This document shows, piece after piece, positions 43,219-57,257 of a stretch of 64,000 nt of DNA. Every line of letters begins with the position of its first letter. Within the stretch, counting starts at the first letter, position 1. The notes beneath the pieces are model-generated. The model made no database searches and was not told the origin of the DNA. It saw only the letters and a list, made by a program, of their open reading frames with translations. This DNA comes from Laetiporus sulphureus 93-53 (lineage: Eukaryota > Basidiomycota > Agaricomycetes > Polyporales > Laetiporaceae), in NCBI RefSeq assembly GCF_001632365.1, contig NW_024468523.1:186001-250000 (forward strand), given 5' to 3'. The position numbers and the translations under genes are program-made.

Positions 43219-45756
43219 ATGGCATCGAAGGAACTCAAGTCGTTCACGCGTGAGGAGGTTGCGAAGGTGCGCGTGTCACCCCTTTCCGGGTCGTACATTA
43301 CTTGATACGTTTAACAGCATAACACGGAGAGTAACCTTGTAAGAGCTATTCTATGCTTCGGGAATGCTACCGTTCTTACTCAGCTTGGCGTAGTGGATCA
43401 TCATAGACTCAAAGGTGTACGATGTCACACGCTTCAGGAATATGCACCCAGGAGGTGCATCGGTGCTCTTGGAGGAGGGTATCCGTAAGTCTTTCTAGTA
43501 TCACGTACGCAAGATGGTTTTCTTACGCTTCGTAGCCGGTGAGGATGCTACGGAAGCCTTCTATAGCCTTCATCGTCATGAGGTCCTTGAACGTCCGCAA
43601 TACAAACGTCTGCAGATTGGATACATCCAGGGAGAGGAGCCCCAGATAGTTTCAACTATCAATGATGGTGCTATTAGCAAAGTTCCGTACGCTGAGCCGA
43701 CCTGGCTCGTTGACGGCTACCACAGCCCGTATTACACGGAGGTACGTCAACGAACGTCGTGAAGAGATTGCGTGTGGGCCCATGAGCGGCTTTGTATTGA
43801 CTCGCCATCCATTTTGCAGAGTCATAGACGGTTTCACAAGGCAGTACGCAAGTTTATGGATGATGTGGTCTATCCGGATGCTCAGGTACACCCCTTGACT
43901 TCGCGATCTGTTCCATTTCTTCTAACCAAAAGGTCATCTTGATAGGCCCGTGAAGCAGATGGAAAACGTCCGTCTCAGCTCGTGTTCGACAAGATGGCGT
44001 AAGTCAAACCTTTCATTGACCCATATATCTCTCTGACGTGTCTCGCGACTTCCTCAGCGAGCTCGAGTTACACGCGATGCGCATGGGTCCAGGCAAGCAT
44101 CTGAAGGGCCGCACGCTCATGAATGGTCTTGTCAAGCCCGAAGAGGCAAGTCACTTTCCTTAAATCGTCATCCGCCCGCATCACTGATGTCATCGTGCAG
44201 TTCGACTATTTCCACGAGTTGATTATCTCGCAAGAGGTCTGCCGCTGTGGTGCACGTGGGTACGGCGACGGGCTGAATGCGGGCTGCGTCATTGGGCTGC
44301 CGCCCGTGCTCAACTTCGGGTCGCCGGAGCTGAAGGCACGGGTGGTGCCTGAGGTGCTGAGTGGCAAGAAGTTCATTTGCTTGGCGGTACGTGCGCGTGA
44401 CATGATTGAGGCTGAATTGTTGATGTGACCTCGTCCAGATATCGGAGGCGCAGGCAGGTAGCGACGTGTTCGGCTTACAGACGACTGCAACTAAGACTGA
44501 GGATGGCAAGCACTGGATCGTCAACGGAACGAAGAAGTGGATCACGAATGGCATGTGAGTGATCTAGTTTTTAAATCTCTTCCAGTCTGGAAGTTGACGC
44601 TTGAGTTAACAGGTGGGCAGATTAGTAAGTATCACCGCGATGGCATTATGTGCAACCTTAGTGACGTTGTTATACAAGCTTTACCGTTGGCTGCAAGACC
44701 GAAGTAGGTCTCTCTGACAACCGAAAAGCACATGACATTAACTCACATACAATAGGACGGGTTTACCGTGATTCTCGTAGAGCGACAAGAAGGTGTGGAG
44801 ACGAAGCCCATCAAGACAGCCTATTCGCCGACCGCAGGTACTTCCTTTGTTACATTCGACAACGTAAAGGTACCTGTGGAAAACATGCTTGGCGAGGAGG
44901 GTGGAGGTATATTTGTCATCCTCAGGTACGCTTCAATATTGGTTTTTCCTTAGCTGAGTGCCGATGTGAGCGAATGCGCAGTAACTTCAACCATGAGCGA
45001 TGGGTGATGTGCTGCACGTCCGCGCGCAGCCAAAGGAGTGTCGTTGAAGAATGCTTGAAGTACGCCGACGATCCTTTCATTCCGTTCGTGGTCCACTAAG
45101 TGTGTAACTCTAGGTGGACAACCCAGCGGAAGGCGTTTGGCAAGCCACTCAACTCGCAGGCTGTCGTACGGGCGAAGCTCGCTGGCATGATTGCCCGAGT
45201 GGAAAGCATCCAGAGCTGGCTGGAGAACATCACACACCAGATGAACAACATGGTAACGAGCTGGTCCTCGTACGTAGACAGACTTCGGGTGCTCATTATC
45301 TTTTCCCCATTGCAGTCCTACAAGGAGCAGGCGAACAAGCTTGCAGGGTACGTTATTCCGTACTCCTCGTTGGATGTCCAGTCCGACAATAAGTTTTATA
45401 GACCGATTGCACTTCTGAAGATGTACAGCACGCGTAGCGCACAGGAGACCGCCACGGATGCAGTGCAAATATTCGGAGGACGAGGAGTTACACAGACCGG
45501 CATGGGGCGGTTCATCGAACACGTACGTTGCTGCTGACGAAAGTTCATTTCCCGTACGTACACTCACTTACACATTTTTCATCTGCAGTATCACCGTACA
45601 ATAGCGTTCGACGCGCTGCTCGGTGGAGGTAAGCTTTTCTTTCATTTCAGCTTAATGAGGCTCAGAATAACTAAATGATATGCAGCCGAGGATGTCCTTG
45701 CTGATTTGGGAGTTCGGCAGGCGATGAGGAGCATGCCGAAGAACGCGAGGCTGTAG
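43219..45756 (+). CDS. Cytochrome b5 / acyl-CoA dehydrogenase fusion, PTS1-bearing
   Basis: A flavin-dependent acyl-CoA dehydrogenase with an N-terminal haem-binding cytochrome b5 domain. The b5 part is assembled from small exons: [18 protein letters not shown], then [28 protein letters not shown] and [16 protein letters not shown]. The axial histidines are those of HPGG and of SLHRHE. The dehydrogenase part shows [19 protein letters not shown] and [15 protein letters not shown] (substrate/FAD side), then [30 protein letters not shown] and a C-terminal [19 protein letters not shown] segment. The protein ends [11 protein letters not shown] fits the PTS1 consensus, so peroxisomal import is likely. 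In that case it would perform the first step of beta-oxidation or a related oxidation, with the b5 domain possibly passing electrons (inference). About 13 exons, all introns short. The physiological substrate is unknown. Confidence 0.9.
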
Positions 45757-46156
45757 AGTTGCACTCCTTACGTATAGCTCGTCGGGACTACATATATAGG
45801 CTAGTGTGGTCGGAACATTTGACTGGAATGATATACTGAGTGACGATACATGATGACGCTTGCTCTAGCCAGGTTTGCTGACCGCTGGCAGTATATATGC
45901 GATCGTAGATCAATCGTCCTTAGGTCTTGACTTGCACACCTCATTATCGCGCGGCTTTGCGTCTTGCGGTGTCTCTTATTCGCTGCAGGCGAGCGCATGG
46001 CCCCCTTATAGACGTGTGATCCGTTCTCCATGGTGTCAGGTGCTGCTTACGATGGATCTTGAGGAGCGGGAGGCGTACTCATGACCCCAGCAAACGCCAT
46101 TTCCCTACACAGTCTCTGCTACATAATCCGTCTCATGTCGCTCCAGTGCGGCCTGG
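45757..46156. other. Short intergenic region
   Basis: 3' flank of the dehydrogenase and upstream region of the SelO gene. Nothing specific seen. Confidence 0.5.
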
Positions 46157-48791
<2,635 letters not shown>

Positions 48792-48953
48792 TTTACTTTA
48801 TCATTACATCTCTTCATTGACCTCTCCGGATCTAAGTAGATGGCTTGATGATTCCTGCTGTCTTCCTAGCAATGTGCTAGTGCCCTTCGCATTCCGGTCT
48901 TCTGCAGACTACACGGTAATATGATACAAGTGATATTCTGACGAGCGTCCTGT

Positions 48954-50708
48954 CTATGTTGCACTGCCGAAGATCTGGTACCGCCTGCAGATGCTGGGCC
49001 CGATCTCGTCGTACTGCGCCTTTGTGTGGCAGGAAGAGTAGAACTCCGGCTAGAAGAGAGGTGAGTGCCGAAATGCTTGCAGTGACGTGGCCAACTTACA
49101 AGAGATGCAAGCAATGAGCCACCGAACCAGACTGCGTAGCTGTATATACCGTGTTGAGCATAGAGCCCGGTTCTGGATATATAATGCGCATACTGACCGT
49201 TGACGCTTGTGAGAGATGACTTCGACCTCGACTCCGGAAGACTGAGCAATATCATCAACACCCCGTCGATTGCGATTTTAGATAGAAACTGACCTTCATG
49301 TGGCTACCGCTCGCCAGGACGCTCGCATCCAGTCTGCGGTCAACGAGCTGCTTCAAGTCCCGCTTAAGGCGCTGGCCAAAGTGCTGGAACATGGTGGAAC
49401 CTCCTGAGAGGACGATGTTCTGCAGAAATGGTCATCAGGGCTGGTTCCTCTGTGGAATGGCAATGCGGAAGGCTGACCTTGTAAAGACCGCGACGAACAT
49501 CAATGGGCGATTGCTGGATGACACCATCTACAATCTCCGGCAGCGGCGTCAGGAAGTCCGAAGAATAGATCTCGGGGTTAAAGAAGATTTCAGGAGCAAG
49601 GAATCGCTCGTATCCAACATCCACCGAGTATTTCTGCGTGACATGCATACATCAGCAAACAGCCATGCATGACATCAAAGGCAGCACTTACCCGACCAGT
49701 CACCGTATACTCCCCATCATATCTCTCGAAATACTTATACGGTTCCTGGTCGTACTTCCTGAACTCCTTGACGATGTCCTGGCACACGTAGCTGTAATTC
49801 TCCTTCACCTTGCTCGCAACCTTAAGCTGTTCCTCCGGCGGGACGGTAGCCATCTCACCGCGCTCACGCATGAGGTTAAGCACGAATTGTGTGATATCGC
49901 GCCCAGCGATGGGGATGTGCTTAATCGCGCTGCCGATGATATAGCCTTCAGCGCAGGGGATGACGTGTGTGACACCGTCGCCAGAATCAATGACAGTGCC
50001 GGTGAGCGTGCGATCCGTGACGCGGTTCGAGGACCAGGATGCAGCCAGCGCGAGCACGGCCTGCACGGCGATATAGAGACCCTTGATGTTGAAGGACTCG
50101 AAGAAGATCTCAGCGGTTTGCTCGCGGTTCTCGGGAGGGTTCAATGGTGGCTCAGTCTAGATCAACAGTCAATGTGTAAATTAGTTATACCCTGAAGCCA
50201 TCTCATGGGCCTGAGATCAGTGCACTTACCAGGAGGAAGTAGTGATCCTCGGGCTCCGCACGAAGGTATTTAAAGATGGTCTGCTCCCAGTAACGCTCCA
50301 TATGGTCCCAATTCTCAATCTGACCATGACGAATGGGGTAGTATACTCCATAGCCCGGTGTCTGCGCGTTCGCGAGAGCTTCGTCACCTATGAAGAAGTC
50401 AAGGTCCTCTACGCCGCGCTTTGACGCGAGGTTCCCTGGTCGAGGAGGTACTGATGGTCCAGATCGTGTCGACTGTTGCACTGGTCCGCGCGTACAGATG
50501 GCGGTTGGGAAGACACTACGCCAGCAGTCAGTACCAGAAGCACAGTACCAGCAACAAACAAGCATGTCACTCACAATGAGGGATCAGAGTTACCGGCAAA
50601 GCTGGGGGCATTCTTGAGCAGCGAATGATGTCGAAAGTGAACCTAGACGCACCCAACTTTCGAGAATCCAGTTCCATTGTCACAGATGATGGGGGCCAGC
50701 AGAGACAT
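48954..50708 (-). CDS. arp3: Actin-related protein 3 (Arp2/3 complex subunit)
   Basis: Nucleates branched actin filaments as part of the Arp2/3 complex. The start is ATG 50708 ([14 protein letters not shown], the first phosphate-binding loop of the actin fold). It continues with GNSDPSFVFPT and [13 protein letters not shown]. Next come [17 protein letters not shown] and [17 protein letters not shown], typical actin-family text. The second phosphate loop is [14 protein letters not shown] and the adenosine motif is [15 protein letters not shown]. The C-terminus is [21 protein letters not shown] with the stop at 48954-48956. Insertions relative to actin (for example [20 protein letters not shown]) match Arp3 rather than Arp2. 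Short GT-AG introns split the gene, and its length is normal for the family. Confidence 0.95.
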
Positions 50709-50813
50709 GTTTAAGGGATCCTAGCGAAGTGACGGCGTAACGAGCTGCGGCAGGCACGGTGGCTGAAATGTATTTGAAGTGACTTAGTATATTTGGGCAA
50801 AACCGCACTAACT

Positions 50814-50896
50814 GGGTCGGTGGCGTAGTTGGTTATCGCATCTGTCTAACATAATGTGCTCACAGAAGGTCCTCAGTTCGATCCTGGGCCGACTCA
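50814..50896 (+). tRNA. tRNA-Val (AAC) with a 9-nt intron
   Basis: All arms fold. The acceptor GGGTCGG pairs with CCGACTC plus discriminator A. The D arm is GCG...CGC, the anticodon stem TCTGT/ACAGA, and the T arm CTCAG-TTCGATC-CTGGG. The anticodon loop reads CTAACA, then nine extra bases at 50852-50860, then C, so the intron sits at the canonical place after position 37. The anticodon AAC is at 50848-50850. Internal A and B boxes are present (TGGCGTAGTTGG and GGTCCTCAGTTCGATCC-like, the latter containing GTTCGATCC). It lies between the divergent Arp3 and Atg17 genes. Confidence 0.93.
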
Positions 50897-50899
50897 TAC

Positions 50900-50904
50900 T
50901 TTTT
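50900..50904 (+). terminator. RNA polymerase III terminator (T5)
   Basis: TTTTT begins four bases after the tRNA 3' end, the expected Pol III stop signal. Confidence 0.85.
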
Positions 50905-50982
50905 CTACCCTTCGTCCCTATTTGGGTTTGTAGGCTATAGGCCTTAGCTTTACATCGAACTTCATCATCGTGAAGATTCAGC

Positions 50983-52926
50983 ATGCAGTCTTCTCCTCTT
51001 GCAGACGGACAGCCTCGTTTGGTCCCACTAGCCTTGCAGTCGAAGAAAGCCCTGCAACATGGCGAGGCTCTTTGTTCGCGTGCAAGCATGCTTTCATCCA
51101 CTACCTCCCAGACAGCAATGGACGTTCTTGCACTGGATGCTAAGGTCAGATGGTTCACAGATGCAGTATTGGAACAACTCAAGGTAAGCGGTCATCATAC
51201 ATGCAGGCACGATGTGCGAGAAGGAAATGTGTACGAACACTTCGCTTTTAGATGGCAGCTTGCGTTGCGAAGAGCATCGAGCAGAAGCGGTCGCAGTTAG
51301 AGAAGCAGGCGGAAGTATGTCGCTCTGATCTCTCTTATATGGTGGAGCTCATTCTGTCATCTGTAGGAGTGGGACTCTCTGCGTTCCCAAAGGGCAGATT
51401 CCCTTGACAGCATCCTCGAATCTCTAGGCTCCCAAGTTGTTCCTCCAGACTTTCATTCAACCTCATCTGCCGACGTCTCTCCCTTTGGTAGCCAGCACGA
51501 TTCGGATGAGGAGCACATCGATAATGCGCTCTTTGGAGAGCAAGGGCCTGGCCAGAGCCCCACGGATACGCTGCGCGACATAAGACAGAACGCACGGCCG
51601 CTCCCTAATGGCAAGACTAAGGACAGAACCTCGTGGAAGACGCTTCGTGATTTCGTGGACGAGCGCGCAGTCGAAGATGTACTCGACACGATCGAGAGCG
51701 ATCGGAACGCGCTTGAAGTAGGGAGGAAGTGTTGCTTTCGTAACGGATGCAGGTCGCTAATATTGAGCAGGATATCTTCGCTCGCACTTCCGATTATCCC
51801 GAGTCACTTTCGAAAACCATCGCCGCCATTGAGAACACCTTACCCGCCCGAATATCTCTTCCCTCTATTGAGGACATCTGCAAAGTGCAAGAGGCGGTTT
51901 CTACCAGGATGGCCGACCTTCTCGAGAGCCTTGCCGCACATTATGACCAGATGTCCGCCGCACTTAGAGAACATGAGGCTGGCGAGGAGTTTGGCAAAGA
52001 CGACCTGCAACGTTCGTACTGGTTATTTTTCTGAATCGAGCCGTTCTCTAGATCATATCGGCTCACTTCCTCACAGAAATGAACCGAGATACCAATGAGC
52101 TTCCCGCTATCATCGCGGAGCTAGAAGAATGCGTCACTGCTATTGAGGCTCCCCAGTAAGCCACCTTTGTGAGAAAGCGTTTGGGTTGTGGTAAATGTCT
52201 CTGTTTGAACAGTGGGCAGCTGCTGGTCTCAAAGCGAAAAGCACAGGAGCACCTTGAGACACATCGACAAATGCTAACTGACCTGGATGAGTTAGGTGAA
52301 ATCATGTCTGAGATGTTCGAGCGTCAACAGGTAGTTGAGGTATGTGCCTTGTGTGCCGTTTCGTTCATTTTCTCATTTATGAACGGCATATGCTATCAGA
52401 ATGAAAGCACGGAGCATCTCGCCTTACTGCAACATCACCTCATCACTATCGAAGATCTATACCATCGTTTCACCTCCTACCAATATTCATACAACAAGCT
52501 GTTGCTTGAGCTTGTACGCCGCCGGAAGTACCGTGACACTGCGGAACACATCGTCAAACGCATGGTGGCAGAGCTTGATGCGATGGTTGATGGTGTGTGG
52601 ATGTGTTTTGGTTATCTCGCCGACGCTCTGAGTCTCCATGTCTTACTGCAGAGGAGCGGCAGCTCAGGGAAGAGTTCAACGCAGAACACGGGCAGCACCT
52701 GCCTGAGGATGTCTGTCTCTATGTCCAGGACGCCCCAACGCGATGGAATATCATTCCATCGAACGGGAACCGGGCTGAGGTGCTGCCAGACTTGGACAGC
52801 GATCTACTGGAGGAGGTGGGTTGCAGTTGCTAAGCTGCCTTTCAATATCTTCGCTCATGATCATGTCAGGCTAGGAGCAAGATTGGTGGTGCGGAAAGTG
52901 CGGTGATCGGCAGTCAGAGCTTTTGA
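50983..52926 (+). CDS. atg17: Autophagy scaffold protein Atg17
   Basis: Scaffold of the Atg1 kinase complex that tethers vesicles at the start of autophagosome formation. ATG 50983 begins MQSSPLADGQPRLVPLALQS. The family-typical SKKALQHGEALCSRA and LALDAKVRWFTDAVLEQLK follow, then LAACVAKSIEQKRSQLEKQ. The rest is mostly helical and coiled-coil text: VEDVLDTIESDRNALE, SKTIAAIENTLPARISLPSI and LLVSKRKAQEHLETHRQML. Near the end is LPEDVCLYVQDAPTRWNIIP, the conserved C-terminal motif of the APG17 family. Seven or so exons; the last intron (about 52816-52871) leads to a short exon ending AVIGSQSL-F with the stop at 52924-52926. Length and architecture are normal. Confidence 0.9.
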
Positions 52927-53787
52927 CAATGGGAGGCTATAGCCGTTTGTTTTAGGCGTGCCACGAACGTTCTTGAATAGCTATTGTTCCGCGGATGCAC
53001 AGGCGATGGCGAAGGCTGTTCTCTCCTAATTTGCACAGGCAGAGGTGCCATTCATCGCCTACAACAGCTGGAATGGTAACAGCCTCTTTATTATATGTGC
53101 TGTAGCCCAGGCGCACGGCGAACGAAACGCGGTCACGTGGATGGTGACCGACGCGTCAGTCACGGCACGTAACATCATCCAGCAGTCCAGCCGCAGATGA
53201 TTACAACGACATGAAAGCCGTACAACATCGTCTCACCGCTCTCCCAGATGCATTGATCTCAGTAAGCTGCGTACATCTAGAATTTCTCATAATTCACATC
53301 AAAACGGGAACATTGCGTGAATTATTGCCAATTTGCGTTGCGGACACGACCACCAGAGCACGTGTGAAAGGAACCCTGTATATCACCGTTTTAACGAGGC
53401 ATACATTGTTATCGAACTATATTATCTCAGCAAATGGCTACAGTGGAACAAGAGACGGACCGTTACGGATGATACCACGCAAAGCGATCCTACAGCAGCA
53501 CATGTGGACTCTCGATAGGAATGATATCCATAGCTTAAAGCAAGCATCTTCCGATGCATATAACATTATCGCTGTGGGTTTTCAAAGCAGACATTGTTAT
53601 GATAAGAGTCACGTTGAACATGAATCATCCAGCCAGGCCTGCTCATAACCCACACATCAGCAGCTAGCTATTGTGGACTCGCTGAAATCAGTATTTGAAA
53701 CATCACGCTACTATTACATTGAACTGAAGTCTGGTGTGAAGTGGTAATGAATGACAGAAAACAGCAGATCGATTGATAAATTCGACT
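52927..53787. other. Intergenic region between convergent genes
   Basis: An open frame at 53211-53648 (+) has no domain and no splice partner. Nothing else seen. Confidence 0.5.
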
Positions 53788-56335
53788 TTAACGACGGGGC
53801 CACCACCCAGCAAAAGATGTAAACATGCGCGACAAGATTGCCACCAGCATTGTCGTACGACCTGGGAGTGCAAGTGCATCAGCGAGATATAAAGGTGCGA
53901 TGTCCTGCACCTTACCTTTCTTCATTCCCTCCTCCCTTGCACACGCCCAGATCTTCGCCACCGTAGGGTCGTGGTCGCTCGCCTGTGCGCTCTTGCTATC
54001 CGCCCACGTATTCAAGTGCACATGTTCGACCTCTGCTTCTTGCACAGCAACCGCCTTCGACAGGAATATATGGTCGATCTCCTGCGCATGCTGCTCGTAT
54101 ACGTATGTGTAGCGCTCCTCTTTGGATATACCGGCAACCTCGTTGACGTCGGAAAGAAGGCCTTCAAATGGCGCGAACACGGAGCTTGTCTGGATGAATT
54201 CATTCATATCACCGCCGACGATGATGTGCGCATTTGGATCTTGCACAAGTAGAGATTGGACAAAGGTCTGCGATGGCTGACGAGTTCAACAAGCGCACTG
54301 ACGAAGCAAGGGCATGTACTGACCGCAGTCACGTTCACTTGCGCGGTCCGCTGGTCGCTTTTGCCATTGACCGGCGGGCGCGCATCGCCTTGAGCAGATG
54401 AGCTATCGCGCTTCGAACTATAATGAACATTGACCGTGTAAAATCGCTCGCCGGTCGTCGTCTGCCATACAGCTGCAATCGGCTTGCGTGCTCCATCCCA
54501 GGCGGCATTTCTTGGATCTATGCGTCCCGGATTCCGACTGGGAAGTGCAGTAGTCAGCCATATCATATCGACCGGACAAGATAACTGAAGTATATACCTA
54601 AGAGTAAGCTGCCCTTTGTCGTCTAACACAACTTCCGTCGCCTCGGTCGCATTCCCTACAGGAGACCCAGGGACAAGTGAGACCTTTTCTGGGCGCCATC
54701 TAGAGAGGAGATCCGTCGACGTCAGCAGCAGTGTGCAAGATACACCCACTCACAAGTACGCGACTCGTATGTTCCCACCTGGTTGCCCGCCGTCCACATT
54801 ATCCTCCGGTTCGACGTTGGTGAACTTATAATGCACTTCGTCGTGGGTCGCAGACGCGATAGCACTGGTTAGTCTGCTCAGGGTCTTGTTAGCCGAGACC
54901 GTCCCATCGTCCTTCGTGCCAGAATCGTCTTGAATTTCCTGCAAGAACATTATATCGGGGGAGCTGAGGTAGTTGGCGATGTGCATCGCAATGGTCTGGA
55001 GATGGTGCGAACGCGGTCCCATATTCTCCACCTACCACATATCAGCTAGCGTCATCGCACTTTTTAAGACGCTAGCCACCCACGTTGTAATCTCCGATAG
55101 TCAGAGAGCACGCGTTGTCTTCGGATATCAGTGAAGACGGAGACACTGTCTCATTTGGCGTACCGAGAACACTCGGCGCAGTGAGAGGCAGGATATAATA
55201 GTTGCCGTACTAAGCAGTACAACGGACGTCGGGCGCATATACTTACCATTGGGATTGATTTGGCGCACCTGATATGTAACTACACCTGTAACATTGCTGA
55301 GGGCCGTTCCCATCTGTGTCCGTGGAAGGTTCGTGTCGTCTAGAGGATATCCGAGCAGAATAGCCCCAGGGTGCGCATCAGGTGCGTCACCGAAGTCTAA
55401 AATATCGCGACGTTCAGCTGAGCTTTTGTATGATGATTGAAGAAAATGACCAGACGAGGTCAAGGACAGACCGCCCCTCGTATTCTTTCCGTCGACAGGC
55501 CAGTCTCCATAGATCCAGATCGAACCGAATCTGTCAGGGAAGTTCGCTGCCACAGGCTTTGGCACCGTCACCAGCTGACCCTCCAAACTCTTCCAAAAAT
55601 CAAGGCCGTACAGGTCCGGCTGCAAAGTCGCATTTACTGACTCGAGTAGAGTCATGTTATTTGGGATCGACAACCAGCCGTCTGGTCCATCATCAGAAGC
55701 TGAAAGCTGGCCAATAGGTGGGATGCGCTCTTTCCCGAGCAGGACTGGCGTGATTTCGTTGCCGTGTGAGAGGATGTTGATGTCGCGGATCAGGTCGAGC
55801 TCGGTCAGGAACAGGTCGTTTGGGCTGTACTTTGGCCGGTATTCCGTGACGCGACCCGAGAGCGAGATAGCATCTTCTACTTTCACATTCCTCAGGGGGG
55901 TCGAACCATATATGCGTAGCCCATTGGACACTCGAGGGTCTTGGGAGGGTTCGCCCACAATCCAAGCGCCATATTTATCCTGAGACAGAATTGTTACATT
56001 CACACGAGTATGATGACGAGTTCATGCAAGCATGTCACAAGGTCCCCACACAGAGTAGGTGAAATCGCGAATGATAATGCTCATAATGCTCTCACGCCCA
56101 TCGCACCTGCAAATGCAGGTGCGATGGAGGACTTATTACGGCTAACAACACCAATAAAACAACACCAAGGAGCGCGTACCTTAGCCGTTACAAAGCCAAT
56201 GACATCTTCCACCATCTGGCCAGCTAGAGGGGATCGAAAGGATGTGCCTTGTATGTCGCAGACAGTGATTGCTGAAATAGAGATTGAACTGCTCGCAATC
56301 AACGCAATCAACGCGCTCAAAGAGCCGATGAGCAT
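53788..56335 (-). CDS. Secreted ExeM/NucH-like extracellular nuclease
   Basis: A probable secreted DNase/RNase of the endonuclease-exonuclease-phosphatase superfamily. Exon 1 begins MLIGSLSALIALIASSSISI, a signal peptide, followed by ITVCDIQGTSFRSPLAGQMV, the IQG...SPLxGQ element typical of the N-terminal OB-like domain of ExeM-type nucleases. Exon 2 starts at DKYGAWIVGEPSQDPRVSNG. The catalytic part is in the 3' half: IMFLQEIQDDSG (metal-binding Glu), VNVHYSSKRD, IIVGGDMNEF (Asp-x-Asn) and the closing SDHDPTVAKI (Asp-His). All catalytic motifs are intact. After SDHDP about 45 further residues run to the stop, including a hydrophobic stretch (TTMLVAILSRMFTSFAGWW), which could be a real C-terminal tail or a missed final intron. 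It probably scavenges nucleic acid outside the cell (inference). Confidence 0.87.
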
Positions 56336-56617
56336 GATGAGAAAGTCAATGGGGCAAGTTACGGTGCAGCTTCTGAGGATGCGATATACTGGGACAGCCT
56401 CAGGGCGCAGCAGAACGGATGAAAGACCTTTTACAGAAGAGACGCCTCCTGTAGAATGCTTCTGAGCGTTGCCCTGCCGTTAGGAGAGCATACCGGAAAA
56501 GGTAGCCTCACGTTCGCCACGAGGTGTCTTCGCTGTAAAGTATGGCCGTGGCCGTATCTCTCAACATACGAACCGGTCCACTGCAAGAGAACAGAAAGCA
56601 AGGCGTTAGTATGCACT

Positions 56618-56905
56618 GCAGACATGAAGCAATTTGCGCATGTGACAAATGCTTAGCAAATGTCGATAGGTTTTTTGCCTTTGTGATCTCAATTTGCTAC
56701 AGTTCCTTCCCACATTCCATATTAAGTATTTGCATAATAATATGTTAGAGGCAGAAATTAAAAATCATATATTTTAAGAAATGACACCATTTTCAAACTC
56801 ACCAAATACATTTAGAATTTGAGCACTGTTGAATGTAATCATACATTTTGAATTTCAAACTATAACATGTATAAAATATCCAGTAGCAGATGAAGGTGTA
56901 ATTAC
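56618..56905 (+). repeat. Left arm of the foldback inverted repeat
   Basis: Reverse-complement partner of 56971-57257. See the element entry for the matched landmarks. Confidence 0.85.
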
Positions 56906-56970
56906 GGTGAATGACTTTCATTCTAGTAATCTTGGCTAGAATGACTTCAGTAGGGAAGTAGAATGTAGGC

Positions 56971-57257
56971 ATAATCACACCTTCATCTGCTACTGGATAT
57001 TTTATACATGTCATAGTTTGAAATTCAAAAATGTATAATTACATTCAACAGCACTCAAATTCTAAATGTATTTGGTGAGTTTGAAAATGGTGTCATTTCT
57101 TAAATATATGATATTAAATTTCTGCCTCCAACATATTATATGCAAATACTTAATACGGAATGTGGGAAGGAACCGTAGCAAATTGAGATCACAAAGGCAA
57201 AAAATCTGTCGACATTTGCTAAGCATTTGCCACATGCGCAAATCGCTTCATGTCTGC
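56971..57257 (-). repeat. Right arm of the foldback inverted repeat
   Basis: Reverse-complement partner of 56618-56905, with a few point differences and one- to three-base indels. Confidence 0.85.

Noticed and set aside
14975..45756. Metabolic gene cluster for fatty-acid oxidation
   Set aside because: The two peroxisomal genes are separated by many unrelated housekeeping genes on both strands.
56799..57014. Open frame inside the AT-rich element
   Set aside because: Lies across the arm and spacer of the inverted repeat; its AT-rich residues follow from base composition, with no transposase motif.
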